In this document: piece by piece, positions 49,073 to 58,470 of the stretch
Layout: each line of letters begins with the position of its first letter
Position numbering within the stretch: position 1 is the stretch's first letter
NCBI RefSeq assembly: GCF_015291885.1
Contig: NZ_CP036186.1
Span: 1,319,001-1,383,000 of the forward strand
DNA from: Stutzerimonas stutzeri
Lineage (GTDB): Bacteria; Pseudomonadota; Gammaproteobacteria; Pseudomonadales; Pseudomonadaceae
Reading direction: 5' to 3'
DNA length: 64,000 bases
Position numbers and translations under genes: made by a program
Notes under the pieces: model-generated
What the model saw: the letters and a program-made list of their open reading frames with translations, nothing else
Told to the model about the DNA's origin: nothing
Databases searched by the model: none

Positions 49073-50461
49073 TCAGAACTCGGCCGCCATTTCGCTCGGC
49101 GCTTTCCAGCCCCCGCCGAGCGCGCGATAGAGCTGAATCAGACGATTGATTCGCGCCTCCCGCAGTTGCACTTCCGTCAGCTGGGTATCGAACAGGTTGC
49201 GCTGGGCATCGAGCGCTTCGAGATAGGACGAATAGCCACCGTGATAGCGGTCCTCGGCGATCTCCAGTGAGCGTGTCAGTACCCTGCGGCGTGCCTCGAT
49301 GCGGTCGCTCTGGCTGGCCAGGCGATCCAGACCGGAGAGGGCATTCTCCACTTCACTGAAGGCGGTGAGCACTGCCGCGCGATAGGCATAGGCCGCCTGA
49401 TTGCGCTCGGCCGTGGCCACCGCGACGCCGGCCTCGCGGCGGCCACCATCGAACAGCGGGGCGAGTACGCTGGCGCCCAGGCTCCAGACCTTTACCGGGT
49501 CGTAATCCAGCGCGTTCACATAAAGGCGCCCGAGGCTCGCGGAAAGTTGCACTTGCGGCAGGAAGCGGTCACGTTCGCTGTCGAGGAACAGGTCACTGGC
49601 CGCCAGCTGCTGTTCGGCCTGGTACAGATCGGGGCGTTGGCGCAGCAGGGCCGCGGGGAGGACGCCGGGCACTGCGGGTGGATGCAGCGCATCCAGCGTA
49701 CCGCGCGCCACCGGGCCGGGTGAGTCGCCGGCGAGCCGGCGTAGTGCATGCTCCTGCTCGACGATGGCCTGTTCCAGTTGCGGTACCAGCTGCGCCGCGG
49801 CTTCGAACTCGGCGCGGGCCTGGGTCAGCTCCAGCTCCGAGGTGTAGCCCATCCGCGCCCGATCCTCGGCCAGGTGCAGCGCCGCCTGCCGCGACTCCAC
49901 GGTTTCGTGGGTCAGCGCGAGCTGGCGATCCAGCGACAACAAGGACACATAGCCCTGCGCCACAGTGGCGACGACCGCCAGGCGCAGACTTTGCTGTTCG
50001 GCCGCCGAAGCCTCGTACTGCAATTCGGCAACCTGGCGCAGACGGGCGAGGCGTCCCCACAGGTCCGCTTCATAGCTGAGCTGGAGGCCAGGCTGCGCGG
50101 CAGTGGTGGTGGTCAGGCCGGCTGCGCCGAAATCCTGGCTGCGCTCGGCCCCGAGCACGGCATCCAAACTCGGCAAGAGGGCCGCGCGAGACAGTCGGAT
50201 CTGCTCGCGGGCGGCGTTCAGGCGCTCCGCCCCGGTCAGCAGGTCGGTGTTGCGCGCCAACGACCGCTCGACCAGCGCCGCCAGCGCGGGGTCGCCAAAA
50301 CCCTGCCACCATCGCTCGATGGGGGTTGTGCCATCGGCAGGGCTGCGCCACTGAGCAGGTATCTCCTCTAGCCGAGCCTGCTGGGGTATCGGTTCACGGT
50401 GCGGTACGCAAGCGCAGAGCAAACCGAGCGTCAGCGCGCCAAACAGGCCATACAGCTTCAT
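49073..50461 (-). CDS. outer-membrane efflux lipoprotein (NodT/OprM family)
   Basis: 462 residues. Signal with lipobox LLCAC near residue 17. Two similar halves form the TolC-type barrel and tunnel: WWQGFGDPALAALVERSLARN, LSYEADLWGRLARLRQ and, in the second half, RQRPDLYQAEQQLAAS and LGASVLAPLFDGGRR. It exports substrates across the outer membrane. Its start overlaps the stop of the HlyD gene by 4 bp, so it is the last gene of a tripartite efflux operon. Confidence 0.93.
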   Translation of the reverse strand: MKLYGLFGALTLGLLCACVPHREPIPQQARLEEIPAQWRSPADGTTPIERWWQGFGDPALAALVERSLARNTDLLTGAERLNAAREQIRLSRAALLPSLDAVLGAERSQDFGAAGLTTTTAAQPGLQLSYEADLWGRLARLRQVAELQYEASAAEQQSLRLAVVATVAQGYVSLLSLDRQLALTHETVESRQAALHLAEDRARMGYTSELELTQARAEFEAAAQLVPQLEQAIVEQEHALRRLAGDSPGPVARGTLDALHPPAVPGVLPAALLRQRPDLYQAEQQLAASDLFLDSERDRFLPQVQLSASLGRLYVNALDYDPVKVWSLGASVLAPLFDGGRREAGVAVATAERNQAAYAYRAAVLTAFSEVENALSGLDRLASQSDRIEARRRVLTRSLEIAEDRYHGGYSSYLEALDAQRNLFDTQLTEVQLREARINRLIQLYRALGGGWKAPSEMAAEF

Positions 50462-51573
50462 TGCGCAGCGGTGTCCACGTGGGTGATGACCGACAGGCCG
50501 GGACGCAAGCGCTCGAGCAGTGGCTGATCGGGATCGATGGCGATGCGCACCGGGAGGCGCTGTACGACCTTGGTGAAGTTGCCGGTGGCATTGTCCGGGC
50601 GCAGGACACTGAACTCGGAACCAGTTGCCGGAGCCAGGCGCTCGACGCGCCCGGTAAGACGCGCACCGTCCAGCGCGTCGACCTCGAAGATGACCGGCTG
50701 CCCGGCGCGCATGTTTGCCGTCTGGGTTTCCTTGTAATTGGCGATCACCCAGAGCTTGGGCGGAACCAGGAAGAGCAGCTGGGACCCGGCTGAAACGTAC
50801 TGGCCCAGGCGCACCCCCACTTCACTGACACGGCCGGCGGTGGGGGCGACGATTTCGGTGTTGGCCAGGTCGATCTCGGCCTGGTGCAGGGTGGCCTCGG
50901 CGATCTGTACCCGCGCGTGCAGGCCGCCACGGGAGACATCGCTGGCCTTGAGCGTCTGCTCGGCGATCTCGATGGCAGCACGCGCTTTCTGTACGTTTGC
51001 CTTGGCTGCGAGGGCGCTGGCGCGGGCCTGATCGCGCTCGCGAATTGAGACGGAGCCGCGCTCGGCCAACTCATCGACACGGCGCTCATCGGTCCGCGCA
51101 CGAACCAGTTCGGCTTCGGCGGCGAACAGGTCGGCGCGGCGGACGGCCAGGGTGGCGCGGTCGGCGGCCAGCTGCTGGTCGAGGTTTTCCAGCTCGAAGC
51201 GTGCGGCGTCCCGTTCGGCGCGCCGCTGGGCGACCCGTTGCTGGTACTGCCTGTCATCGATGCGCACCAGCACCTGGCCCTGGCGGACCTGCTCGAAGTC
51301 CTGTACGCGCACCTCGGTGACGTAGCCAGCGACCTGCGGCGCGAGCACGGTGAGCTGACCACGTACATAGGCGTTCTCGGTCGTCACCTGGCTGCCGGAG
51401 AAGGGCCAGAGCTGCCAGGCGTAAAGAATCGCCAGCACCCCGACCAGGGCGACCAACGACATCAGCAGCACCGAGCGGCGGCTCGGCTGGATGGTCTTGG
51501 GTGGCTCGGGTGGGGTGCCGCCAGCGTCCGTGGTCGGTGTGGTTTGGTCGTCGGGTGTGCGCGCATCGCTCAT
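50458..51573 (-). CDS. HlyD/EmrA-type efflux adaptor
   Basis: 371 residues. Cytoplasmic proline-rich tail, one membrane helix (VLLMSLVALVGVLAILYAW), lipoyl half (VLAPQVAGYVTEVRVQDFEQVRQGQ), a long helical hairpin, the second half (IVAPTAGRVSEVGVRLGQYV) and the beta-barrel. EmrA-type adaptors pair with 14-helix MFS pumps; such a gene is just upstream, overlapping by 4 bp. Confidence 0.93.
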   Translation of the reverse strand: MSDARTPDDQTTPTTDAGGTPPEPPKTIQPSRRSVLLMSLVALVGVLAILYAWQLWPFSGSQVTTENAYVRGQLTVLAPQVAGYVTEVRVQDFEQVRQGQVLVRIDDRQYQQRVAQRRAERDAARFELENLDQQLAADRATLAVRRADLFAAEAELVRARTDERRVDELAERGSVSIRERDQARASALAAKANVQKARAAIEIAEQTLKASDVSRGGLHARVQIAEATLHQAEIDLANTEIVAPTAGRVSEVGVRLGQYVSAGSQLLFLVPPKLWVIANYKETQTANMRAGQPVIFEVDALDGARLTGRVERLAPATGSEFSVLRPDNATGNFTKVVQRLPVRIAIDPDQPLLERLRPGLSVITHVDTAAQ

Positions 51574-53198
51574 GGGGCGGAAGCCTTCTTCTGTCGCGCC
51601 AGGCGCAGGGTATGGAACAGTGACCAGCCGAGCACTGCGATGGCGAGCAGGCCGATCAGGCGGAACACGTCATTGAAGGCCAGCACGTTGGCTTCGCGGG
51701 TGACGGTTTGCGACAGGCGAGCACCGCCGAGCGCCTGGCGCAGCTGCGGGTCGAGCTGGGTCGCGGCCAGCGCCTGGCTCTGCTGGGCGAGACGGGCGGC
51801 GACACGCGGGTCTGCCGGAACGATCTGCTCCGACAGATGTGCCGAGTGGTGCTGCTCGCGGACGATCTGGTAGGTGCCGAACACGGCCGGGCCGGCCAGC
51901 CCGCCCAGGCTCTGGGTCATGGAGAACAACACGATGAAGCTGACCAGGTAGTTCGGCCCGTTGGCCAGCGCCTTGCCGATGCCGGTGATCAGCAGCGGGC
52001 CGAGGAACATGCCGCTGGCGAAGGACAGCAGGCCCTGGCTGAGGAACAGGTCGTGCGGGCGGGTCTGGCTGGTTGCGTCCACGTCGAGAAAGCTCGCCAC
52101 GCCGATCAGCACGATCGAGAGCAGGATCTGCGCTGAAGCCGTCCTCGGGCTGAAGGTCATCGCGCTGGCGGCGATCCCCGTCACCAGCCCCAGCAGGATC
52201 ACCGCGTACAGCGGGCGCAGCTGGTCCGGCCCCATGCCGAGCGTCTGCAGCAGGCCGACCGCGCCATAGCTTTGTTCGGACAGCAGAAAACGCAGCGCCA
52301 GCGCACCGAAGGCGAAGCGCAGCATCTCGGCGGTGCCCAGCCAGCGCGTCTGCAGCAGCGGATTGCGCCGGTGATGTTCGATCATGAAGGTCAGGCAGCT
52401 GAGCAGCAGGGCCGCGATCAGTGCGTAGCCCAGCCACGGCGCTTCGGTCCACCACTGCACGCGGCCCTGGGCGAACACTGCTGCAACAAGCGCCAGGGCG
52501 GGGGCGAAAAGGGCAAAGGTAAGGAAATCCAGCGGCTCGAAGACCTTGATGCGCTCGCCCACCGGGAGCTTGAGCACCACCACAGCAGCCAGCGAGCACA
52601 GGGCCAGGCCGCTTTCGAACACATACAGGCGGTGCCACTGGCCGATATCCACCAGTGGTGGCGATAACAGCCAGGCCAGCGGCGTGGCGACCTGGGTCAT
52701 GCCGAAGGCGACAATCACGCCTCGCGGCAGGTCCACCTTGCGGAAGGCCTGCAGCATGTAGAACAGCCCGAGTGAGGTGGTGGCGGCGGCAGCGAAGCCG
52801 CTGGCGGCGCGCACGAACATCGCCATGCCCAGGCCCTCGACGAACACGTGGGCGATGGTCAGCAAGGCATACACGGCCAGGCCGATCTCGGCGAAGACGC
52901 GCAGGCCGTATTGCTGGCGCACCTTGATCAGCAGCAGATTGGTCGAGACATTCACCATGAAGTAGGCGGCGGGCAGCCATGCACCCTGTTCGGGTGTCAG
53001 GCCCAGGTCGCCCTGGATCGCCGGCAGGTTGGCGATGAACAGGGCATTGCCGAGCCCGCCGGTCAGCCCCACCAGCACCGCCACTGCGGCATAGGCCAGA
53101 CGCCGCGGCGGACTGTGCAGCAGGATCGCCGGCGAGCCGGGCATCGACGGGCGTTCGTGGGGTTCCCAGCGAGGAACCGGCGCGAGGTATTCGGGCAT
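51570..53198 (-). CDS. MFS drug transporter, DHA2 family (EmrB-like)
   Basis: 542 residues from ATG at 53198. Predicted 14 membrane helices; TM1 region AAVAVLVGLTGGLGNALFIANLP, followed by LTPEQGAWLPAAYFMVNVS as in DHA2 pumps. Proton-driven export of hydrophobic compounds with the adaptor and channel encoded downstream. Gene order MFS-HlyD-OMF. The substrate is unknown. A TetR gene lies 145 bp upstream on the same strand. Confidence 0.92.
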   Translation of the reverse strand: MPEYLAPVPRWEPHERPSMPGSPAILLHSPPRRLAYAAVAVLVGLTGGLGNALFIANLPAIQGDLGLTPEQGAWLPAAYFMVNVSTNLLLIKVRQQYGLRVFAEIGLAVYALLTIAHVFVEGLGMAMFVRAASGFAAAATTSLGLFYMLQAFRKVDLPRGVIVAFGMTQVATPLAWLLSPPLVDIGQWHRLYVFESGLALCSLAAVVVLKLPVGERIKVFEPLDFLTFALFAPALALVAAVFAQGRVQWWTEAPWLGYALIAALLLSCLTFMIEHHRRNPLLQTRWLGTAEMLRFAFGALALRFLLSEQSYGAVGLLQTLGMGPDQLRPLYAVILLGLVTGIAASAMTFSPRTASAQILLSIVLIGVASFLDVDATSQTRPHDLFLSQGLLSFASGMFLGPLLITGIGKALANGPNYLVSFIVLFSMTQSLGGLAGPAVFGTYQIVREQHHSAHLSEQIVPADPRVAARLAQQSQALAATQLDPQLRQALGGARLSQTVTREANVLAFNDVFRLIGLLAIAVLGWSLFHTLRLARQKKASAP

Positions 53199-53343
53199 TG
53201 TGAGCGTGCAGGTCCGGGGCGCCAAGGCGGCGCGATCACCATAGGACAAGCGTCACGGCGAATTTCGCCCGTCCAATTTGCCCGGCGGGGTCGGCAATGC
53301 GGAAGTTGAGTCGCTGCGTCAGATGGCACGTCGCCGTAAGGCG

Positions 53344-53958
53344 TCAGCTCGGTTCGGCGATCTCGCAGCCCTTGAGCACCAGGCGGATGATGGTTTCGGC
53401 GGCCGCGTCGTAGTCGGCGTCGTCGAGCCGGGCCTTGCCGGTGACGGTGCTGATCTGCCAGTCGAAATCGGCGTAGGTCTGGGTCGCTGCCCAGATGCTG
53501 AACAGCAGGTGATTGGCATCGACCCTCGCCATAAGGCCATCGTCGATCCAGCGCTGGATGCAGGCGATGTTGTGCGCGGCTTGGGTGTTGAGCTGCGTGG
53601 TGCGCTCCGGGGACAGGTGCGGGGCGCCGTGCATGATCTCGTTGGCGAACACCTTGGAGGCGCAAGCGTGGTCGCGGGAAATCCTGATCTTGGTGCGGAT
53701 ATAGGCGCGCAGAACCTCGGCAGGATGGCCAGGCTGGTTGAACGGCGCCGAGGCTTCGAGCAAGGGTTCGACGATGCTTTCCAGCACCTCGCGATAGAGG
53801 TTTTCCTTGGACTTGAAGTAGTAATAGACGTTGGGCTTCGGCAGCCCGGCGCGGGCGGCGATGTCGCTGGTCTTGGTGGCGGCGAAGCCCTTTTCCGCGA
53901 ACTCTTCGCTGGCGGCTTTGAGGATCAGCTCTTTGTTGCGCTCACGGATACTGGACAT
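53344..53958 (-). CDS. TetR-family regulator, RutR-like
   Basis: 204 residues from ATG at 53958. HTH in the first 50 residues: ILKAASEEFAEKGFAATKTSDIAARAGLPKPNVYYYFKSKENLY. The ligand domain contains FSIWAATQTYADFDWQISTVTG, a stretch I associate with RutR-type regulators, which sense uracil or thymine. Two roles are open: local repressor of the efflux operon, or regulator of nucleobase genes, since a Tsx-like channel and a xanthine/uracil-type permease lie just upstream. Confidence 0.85.
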   Translation of the reverse strand: MSSIRERNKELILKAASEEFAEKGFAATKTSDIAARAGLPKPNVYYYFKSKENLYREVLESIVEPLLEASAPFNQPGHPAEVLRAYIRTKIRISRDHACASKVFANEIMHGAPHLSPERTTQLNTQAAHNIACIQRWIDDGLMARVDANHLLFSIWAATQTYADFDWQISTVTGKARLDDADYDAAAETIIRLVLKGCEIAEPS

Positions 53959-54050
53959 GGGGGCCTTTCGCTGGCTGCCGGCGATACGAACAAGCGCCCG
54001 CATGCTAGCACCCCGGTCGCAAGCCCCTCAACCGAAGCGCCGGAGGAGAG

Positions 54051-54075
54051 GCGAAGGGGCGTGGAACCCCTTCGC
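54051..54075 (-). terminator. hairpin after the Tsx-like gene
   Basis: GCGAAGGGG (54051-54059) and CCCCTTCGC (54067-54075), loop of 7; perfect 9-bp stem located 9 bp past the stop codon on the minus strand, without a T-run. Confidence 0.5.
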
Positions 54076-54083
54076 GACAGCAC

Positions 54084-54908
54084 TCAGAAGTGCGCTTTGA
54101 CGATGGCGCTGAAGGTGCTCTGGTCAGTTTTGCCAACGAAGTTTTCGCTGACGAAGCCGCCGTCTTCGATGCCGTATTTGTTGGACCAATAGTCGTACTC
54201 GATACCGACGTAGAGCTTGCCCGGGGTGTAGTCCAGCGCCTTGCCCAGGTCGTACTTGATCTGCGGGACGATGTGCAGGTTTTTCTTCAGAAAGTCTCCG
54301 CGCGACTCGGAACCGGCGTCGTTGACGACCCAATCGATAAAGCCGTCGAAGAGGATGTCCGACTTGCCAACCGGGAAAGTCATCGCCCAGGTGGGGGTCA
54401 CCTGCCACTGACCGGAAGCGCGGCCGGTGGAACCGTCGGGCTTGCGATAGTAGAAGTTCAGTGCAAAACGGTCGAAGCCGGGCAGGTCCAGATCGAAACC
54501 CGGGCCCAAGAGGTAGTTCTGATTCGGTACGCCTTCGGCCGAGCTTTCTCCGCGCTCATAGGTGGCGGCAACCAGCACGTCCTTGACCACACCGAAGGAC
54601 AGGTCGCTTCCGCTGATCTTGCTTAGCGACAGGCGTGGGCTGAACTCGCCGTAGTAGGTATGGCCGTCACTCCCGCTCACGCCGTTGTACCAGATGTTGT
54701 CGACGAAGAAGAACATGTCGCCCCATGCCCAACCGCTGGCATGTTCGAAGGTGACGGTCTGCTGGGTGTCAGGGTCGACCTTGTAATCCTGGCCGTAAAG
54801 ATAGGTCAGGCTGTTGTTTTGCCAATGCATCAGATCGCCAGCCAGCGCCGGTGTCGCAAGCAGTGTGCCGGTAAGGGCGAGGCAGAGCGGGGCAGTCTTC
54901 AGTTGCAT
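54084..54908 (-). CDS. Tsx/OmpK-like nucleoside-specific outer-membrane channel
   Basis: 274 residues. Signal peptide (LALTGTLLATPALA) followed by DLMHWQNNSLTYLYGQDYKV, the start typical of the OmpK/Tsx family, and ending in a phenylalanine (SAIVKAHF). Twelve-strand barrel for nucleoside or nucleobase entry through the outer membrane. It stands 100 bp downstream of the nucleobase permease gene and fits uptake for the purine-degradation genes. Confidence 0.88.
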   Translation of the reverse strand: MQLKTAPLCLALTGTLLATPALAGDLMHWQNNSLTYLYGQDYKVDPDTQQTVTFEHASGWAWGDMFFFVDNIWYNGVSGSDGHTYYGEFSPRLSLSKISGSDLSFGVVKDVLVAATYERGESSAEGVPNQNYLLGPGFDLDLPGFDRFALNFYYRKPDGSTGRASGQWQVTPTWAMTFPVGKSDILFDGFIDWVVNDAGSESRGDFLKKNLHIVPQIKYDLGKALDYTPGKLYVGIEYDYWSNKYGIEDGGFVSENFVGKTDQSTFSAIVKAHF

Positions 54909-55007
54909 GGAAGTGGTTCCTGTGTGTTTTTTTATAGGCTAGGCCGTCGCGACCGGGCGCGTATTCTGGGCGAAGGCCGAGACGGCGGGAAGCTGTGTGT
55001 GTGTCGT

Positions 55008-56516
55008 TCAGCCCGTTGAATCGGCCCGCGCTGCCTGTGGCATGACGTCACCGTTGTGACGATCGTGCTGCTGGTAGTCCGGAATGTTCACCGACAGCGT
55101 ATTGGTGCCGACGGCATCCTCGATCAGCTCTTCCGGATCGAACACGTCCACCTCGCTCGCCTCGCGTGGCAGGAACAGGTTGAGCAGGATGGCGCTGAAG
55201 GCCCCGATGGTGATCGGCGAGCCGAAGATGTTCCGCAGCACCTCGGGCATCGCGCTCAATACTTCCGGAACCCCGGCGACGCCCAGCCCCAACCCGAGGG
55301 ATATCGACACGATCAGCATGTTGCGCCGATGCAGGCCGGCCTCGGCGAGGATCTTGATGCCGGCGATGGCCACGGTGCCGAACATGATCAGCGTGGCGCC
55401 GCCGAGCACCGGCTTGGGCATCAGCTGCAGCACACCGCCGACATAGGGGAACAGACCCAGCAGTACGAGGACCGCGGCGATGTAGTAGCCGACGTAGCGG
55501 CTGGCGACGCCGGTGAGCTGGATGACGCCGTTGTTCTGGCTGAAGGTGGTCATCGGCAGGCTGTTGAACACCGCGGCGACCGCCGAGCTGCAGCCATCTG
55601 CGAGGATTCCCGACTTGATCCGCCGCAGATACACAGGCCCGCGCACCGGCTGGCGCGAGATCATCGAGTTGGCAGTGAGGTCGCCGGCGGTTTCCAGCGG
55701 TGTGATGAGGAAGATCACCGCGATCGGAATGAACGCCATCCAGTCGAAGGCGAAACCGAAGCGGAACGGTTGCGGCACGCTGAGCAGCGGTAGCTCGCCC
55801 AGCTCGGCGAAGTTCACCTTGCCCATGTACCAAGCCGCCAGATAACCCGCCGTCAACGCGATGATCACCGCCGACAGCCGCAGGATCGCCCAGGGAAAGC
55901 GGTTGAGCACCACGATGATGCCGATCACCAGGCCGGCCAGCGCCAGGTTGGGCAGGGCGCCGAGGTCGTCGGCGCCATAGCCGCCGGCGATGTCGGTCAT
56001 CGCCACCTTGATCAGCGAAAGGCCCATCAGGCAGATGATGGTGCCAGTGACCACCGGGGTGATCACCCGGCGCAGCTTGTTGATGCACTGGCTGAAGGCG
56101 ATCTCGACGAACGCGGCGCAGAAACTCACGCCGAACAGCGTAGCGAGAATTTCCTCAGGACTGCCGCCGCGACCCTTGACGATAAAGCCGGCGCTTAGAA
56201 TCGCGCTGAGAAAGCCGAAGCTGGTGCCCTGCAGGCATAGCAGCCCTGAGCCAATGGGCCCGAAGCGCCTGGCCTGGACAAAGGTGCCGAGGCCGGAGAC
56301 GAACAGCGCCATGCTGACGAGGTAGGGGACGTATTGATCGAGGCCGAGCACGCTGCCGACGATCAGGGTTGGCGTAATGATGCCGACGAAGCTGGCCAGC
56401 ACGTGCTGCAAGGCGGCGAAGGTTGCTGGTAGCGGGCCGGGGCGATCATCGAGCTGGTAGATGAGGTCCTGGTTCGCCTGCGGAGCGGTGCCGCTCCTGT
56501 TTTCGGTTGCGGTCAT
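55008..56516 (-). CDS. uacT: NCS2 nucleobase permease (urate/xanthine type)
   Basis: 502 residues from ATG at 56516; two in-frame ATGs upstream (56549, 56567) are possible but lack better ribosome sites. Family marks: FAALQHVLASFVGI in TM1 and the signature ETAGDLTANSMISRQP in TM8, followed by FNSLPMTTFSQNNGVIQLTG. The 40-residue acidic C-terminal tail is unusual but common in pseudomonad UacT-like proteins. Imports urate or xanthine with protons; choice of urate is inferred from the urate genes next to it. Confidence 0.88.
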   Translation of the reverse strand: MTATENRSGTAPQANQDLIYQLDDRPGPLPATFAALQHVLASFVGIITPTLIVGSVLGLDQYVPYLVSMALFVSGLGTFVQARRFGPIGSGLLCLQGTSFGFLSAILSAGFIVKGRGGSPEEILATLFGVSFCAAFVEIAFSQCINKLRRVITPVVTGTIICLMGLSLIKVAMTDIAGGYGADDLGALPNLALAGLVIGIIVVLNRFPWAILRLSAVIIALTAGYLAAWYMGKVNFAELGELPLLSVPQPFRFGFAFDWMAFIPIAVIFLITPLETAGDLTANSMISRQPVRGPVYLRRIKSGILADGCSSAVAAVFNSLPMTTFSQNNGVIQLTGVASRYVGYYIAAVLVLLGLFPYVGGVLQLMPKPVLGGATLIMFGTVAIAGIKILAEAGLHRRNMLIVSISLGLGLGVAGVPEVLSAMPEVLRNIFGSPITIGAFSAILLNLFLPREASEVDVFDPEELIEDAVGTNTLSVNIPDYQQHDRHNGDVMPQAARADSTG

Positions 56517-56662
56517 TGTTAAGCCTGCCATTTGTTGTTTTACGGTCATGGGCTTGCGAGGCTTCACGGCACCTCTATCGCTGTCCGTCGAAAGCTGTTC
56601 GATCGGTCAGGACGCCTGGACTATAGCAACCTGTAGACAGGCTGATAAACAATAAATCGAAA

Positions 56663-56676
56663 AATTGTGCACAATT
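56663..56676. promoter_or_regulatory. palindromic operator candidate upstream of uacT
   Basis: AATTGTGCACAATT, a perfect 14-bp palindrome 147 bp upstream of the chosen uacT start. Its core TTGTGCACAA matches the pattern of two TTGTATACAA-type sites near puuE and uraH. Confidence 0.6.
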
Positions 56677-56725
56677 GGATCGACGGCAATTGGCCCAGGC
56701 GCCGCGAAGGCGTCTGGCCCCGGCC

Positions 56726-58310
56726 TCAGCGCGGTGCCTGCAATTCTCGAGAAACGTTCTCCGCAAGGCCCGCGCCGGCTTCGCTCATGGTCAGATAGGT
56801 ACGGTCGGCGCCGGCTTCCTGAATGCGTTGGGCGATGTCCTCGTACATAGCGTGGGACACGATCAGCCCGCCGAAGCCGCTTTCGCGCAGCTTGCGGGTA
56901 GAGATGATCTTGGCCTCGGGATCGTTCATCGCCAGGATCACCGCTTCGACCTCGTTCATTTCCAGGCTCTGCCAGAACATCTGGTCCTCGGCATCGGCAA
57001 AGAGAATGTGCCGGCCCTCGACGGTGTTCTTCTCCACCATGACCGGGTCGGAGTCGAGGCTGATCAGGCGAAATCCCTTCTCCGCCAGGTAGTCGTAGGC
57101 GGCGCGGCCGGTACGGCCCATGCCCATGATCAGAATGCGCGCGTCGTCCAGCGAAACCGGCTGCTCGTCCGGGTGGCGAATGTTGCGCTCGCAGCGGATC
57201 AAGCGCGGCGCCAGACGTTCGTACAGCGGATGGGCAAAGCGGTTGATCTGCGCCGAAACGATGAACGAAAACGCGACGGTGATCGCCAACGGCATCAGCC
57301 ATTGCGGCAGTACCACGCTGGCGACGATCAGGCCGAATTCGCTGTAGTTGGTCAGGCTGGCCGCGCTGAGAAAGGCGCTGCGGGCGCGCAAGCGGAAAGC
57401 GATGAAGAGGCCAAAGAAGAGCACCGCCTTGAGCGGCAGCAGCAGCGACATGGCAAAGGCAAACCAGAGGGCGTCGGCATCCGGCAGCCCACCGATGCCG
57501 ATCTTCAGGAAGAAGCCCACCAGGAACACTTCCTTGATCGCCCATAACGAATTGGCGAGCTCGCTGGCGCGCTTGTGTTTGGCGAGCATGGCGCCGAAGG
57601 CCAGCGCCCCCAGTTCGGAGCTCAGGCCGACGTATTCGAAGCCGAGACCGCCGGCCACCAGTGCCAGCATCAAACCGAGCAGCACCATCAGCTCCTCGTG
57701 GCCGCTGTGATCGAGCAAGCGGAACAGCACGGGCCGCAACAGCGGCAGCAGGAACACCAGCAATGCCCCGGGCGGAGGGGACCTTGCCCGCGGCGAGGCT
57801 CATGACCACCAGAGCGATAAGGTCTTGGATGATCAGCACGCCGATGGCGACGCGGCCGTGGAAGGCGCGCAGTTCGCGCTTGCTCTCCAGCACCTTGGCC
57901 GCCAGCACCGTGCTGGAAAAGGACAGCGCTATCGCCAGCAGCATGGCCTCACGCCAGCTACTGTCGAGTATCAGCATGATTGCCGGCATCACTAGCACGC
58001 TGGAGATGAAAAAGTGCAGCAAGCTTCCGCCAATGACTTCCCTGCGCACCAAATTGCCGAGCTTGAGCTTGAGCCCCACTGTGAATAGCAGCAGAAGCAC
58101 GCCCAAATGTGACAGGTGATCGAGAATGATGCTGTCGTCACGGGTCACGCCTACATAGTCGCCCGCTGCGGCCAGCGCGAAGCCGGCGCCCAGATAGCCG
58201 ATCAGCGGCGGCAGGCCGATGAAGCGGGCAAGCAGGCCGAGGGCAAAGGCGAAGGCGATCCAGCTGGCTTCAATTACAGGGCGGCGTCCGGCAAGGAGAG
58301 GGCGCGGCAT
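56726..58310 (-). pseudogene. Kef-type K+/H+ antiporter gene with a frameshift
   Basis: Two adjacent frames together make one complete CPA2/Kef-like protein of about 527 residues. The first part (from 58310) has SWIAFAFALGLLARFIGLPPLIGYLGAG, FTVGLKLKLGNL and IGVLIIQDLIALVVMSLAAGKVPS. The reading then jumps frame near 57766-57780 into LLVFLLPLLRPVLFRLLDHSGHEEL and the rest of the transporter. A C-terminal TrkA-N domain follows (ILIMGMGRTGRAAYDYLAEKG). The span of 1585 bp is one base more than a multiple of three. Either a true one-base insertion in the GC-rich CCGCCCGGGG region or a sequencing error. Confidence 0.8.
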
Positions 58311-58440
58311 TTTAACGAGGCGACGGTGAATGGGTAGCGTCGGCGGCGATATTCCTTGCGGGAATCTGCGTGGCCGTCGTCGGCGTATAAGCGGGAGTTG
58401 CCGTGATGCAGCACTGCATTGCCAGTGCTGACTAGGGTGC

Positions 58441-58463
58441 CGCCGCGCGGGTTACGCGCGGCG
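58441..58463 (-). terminator. GC-rich hairpin after puuD
   Basis: CGCCGCGCG (58441-58449), loop GGTTA, CGCGCGGCG (58455-58463), 7 bp past the puuD stop. A second stem, CAGCACTG/CAGTGCTG, lies at 58409-58430. Neither has a T-run on the minus strand. Confidence 0.6.
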
Positions 58464-58470
58464 TGTTTGC

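Noticed and set aside
54084..54908. Tsx-like protein as a phage-receptor-specific island marker
   Set aside because: Nothing else phage-related is nearby; a role in nucleobase uptake explains it better.
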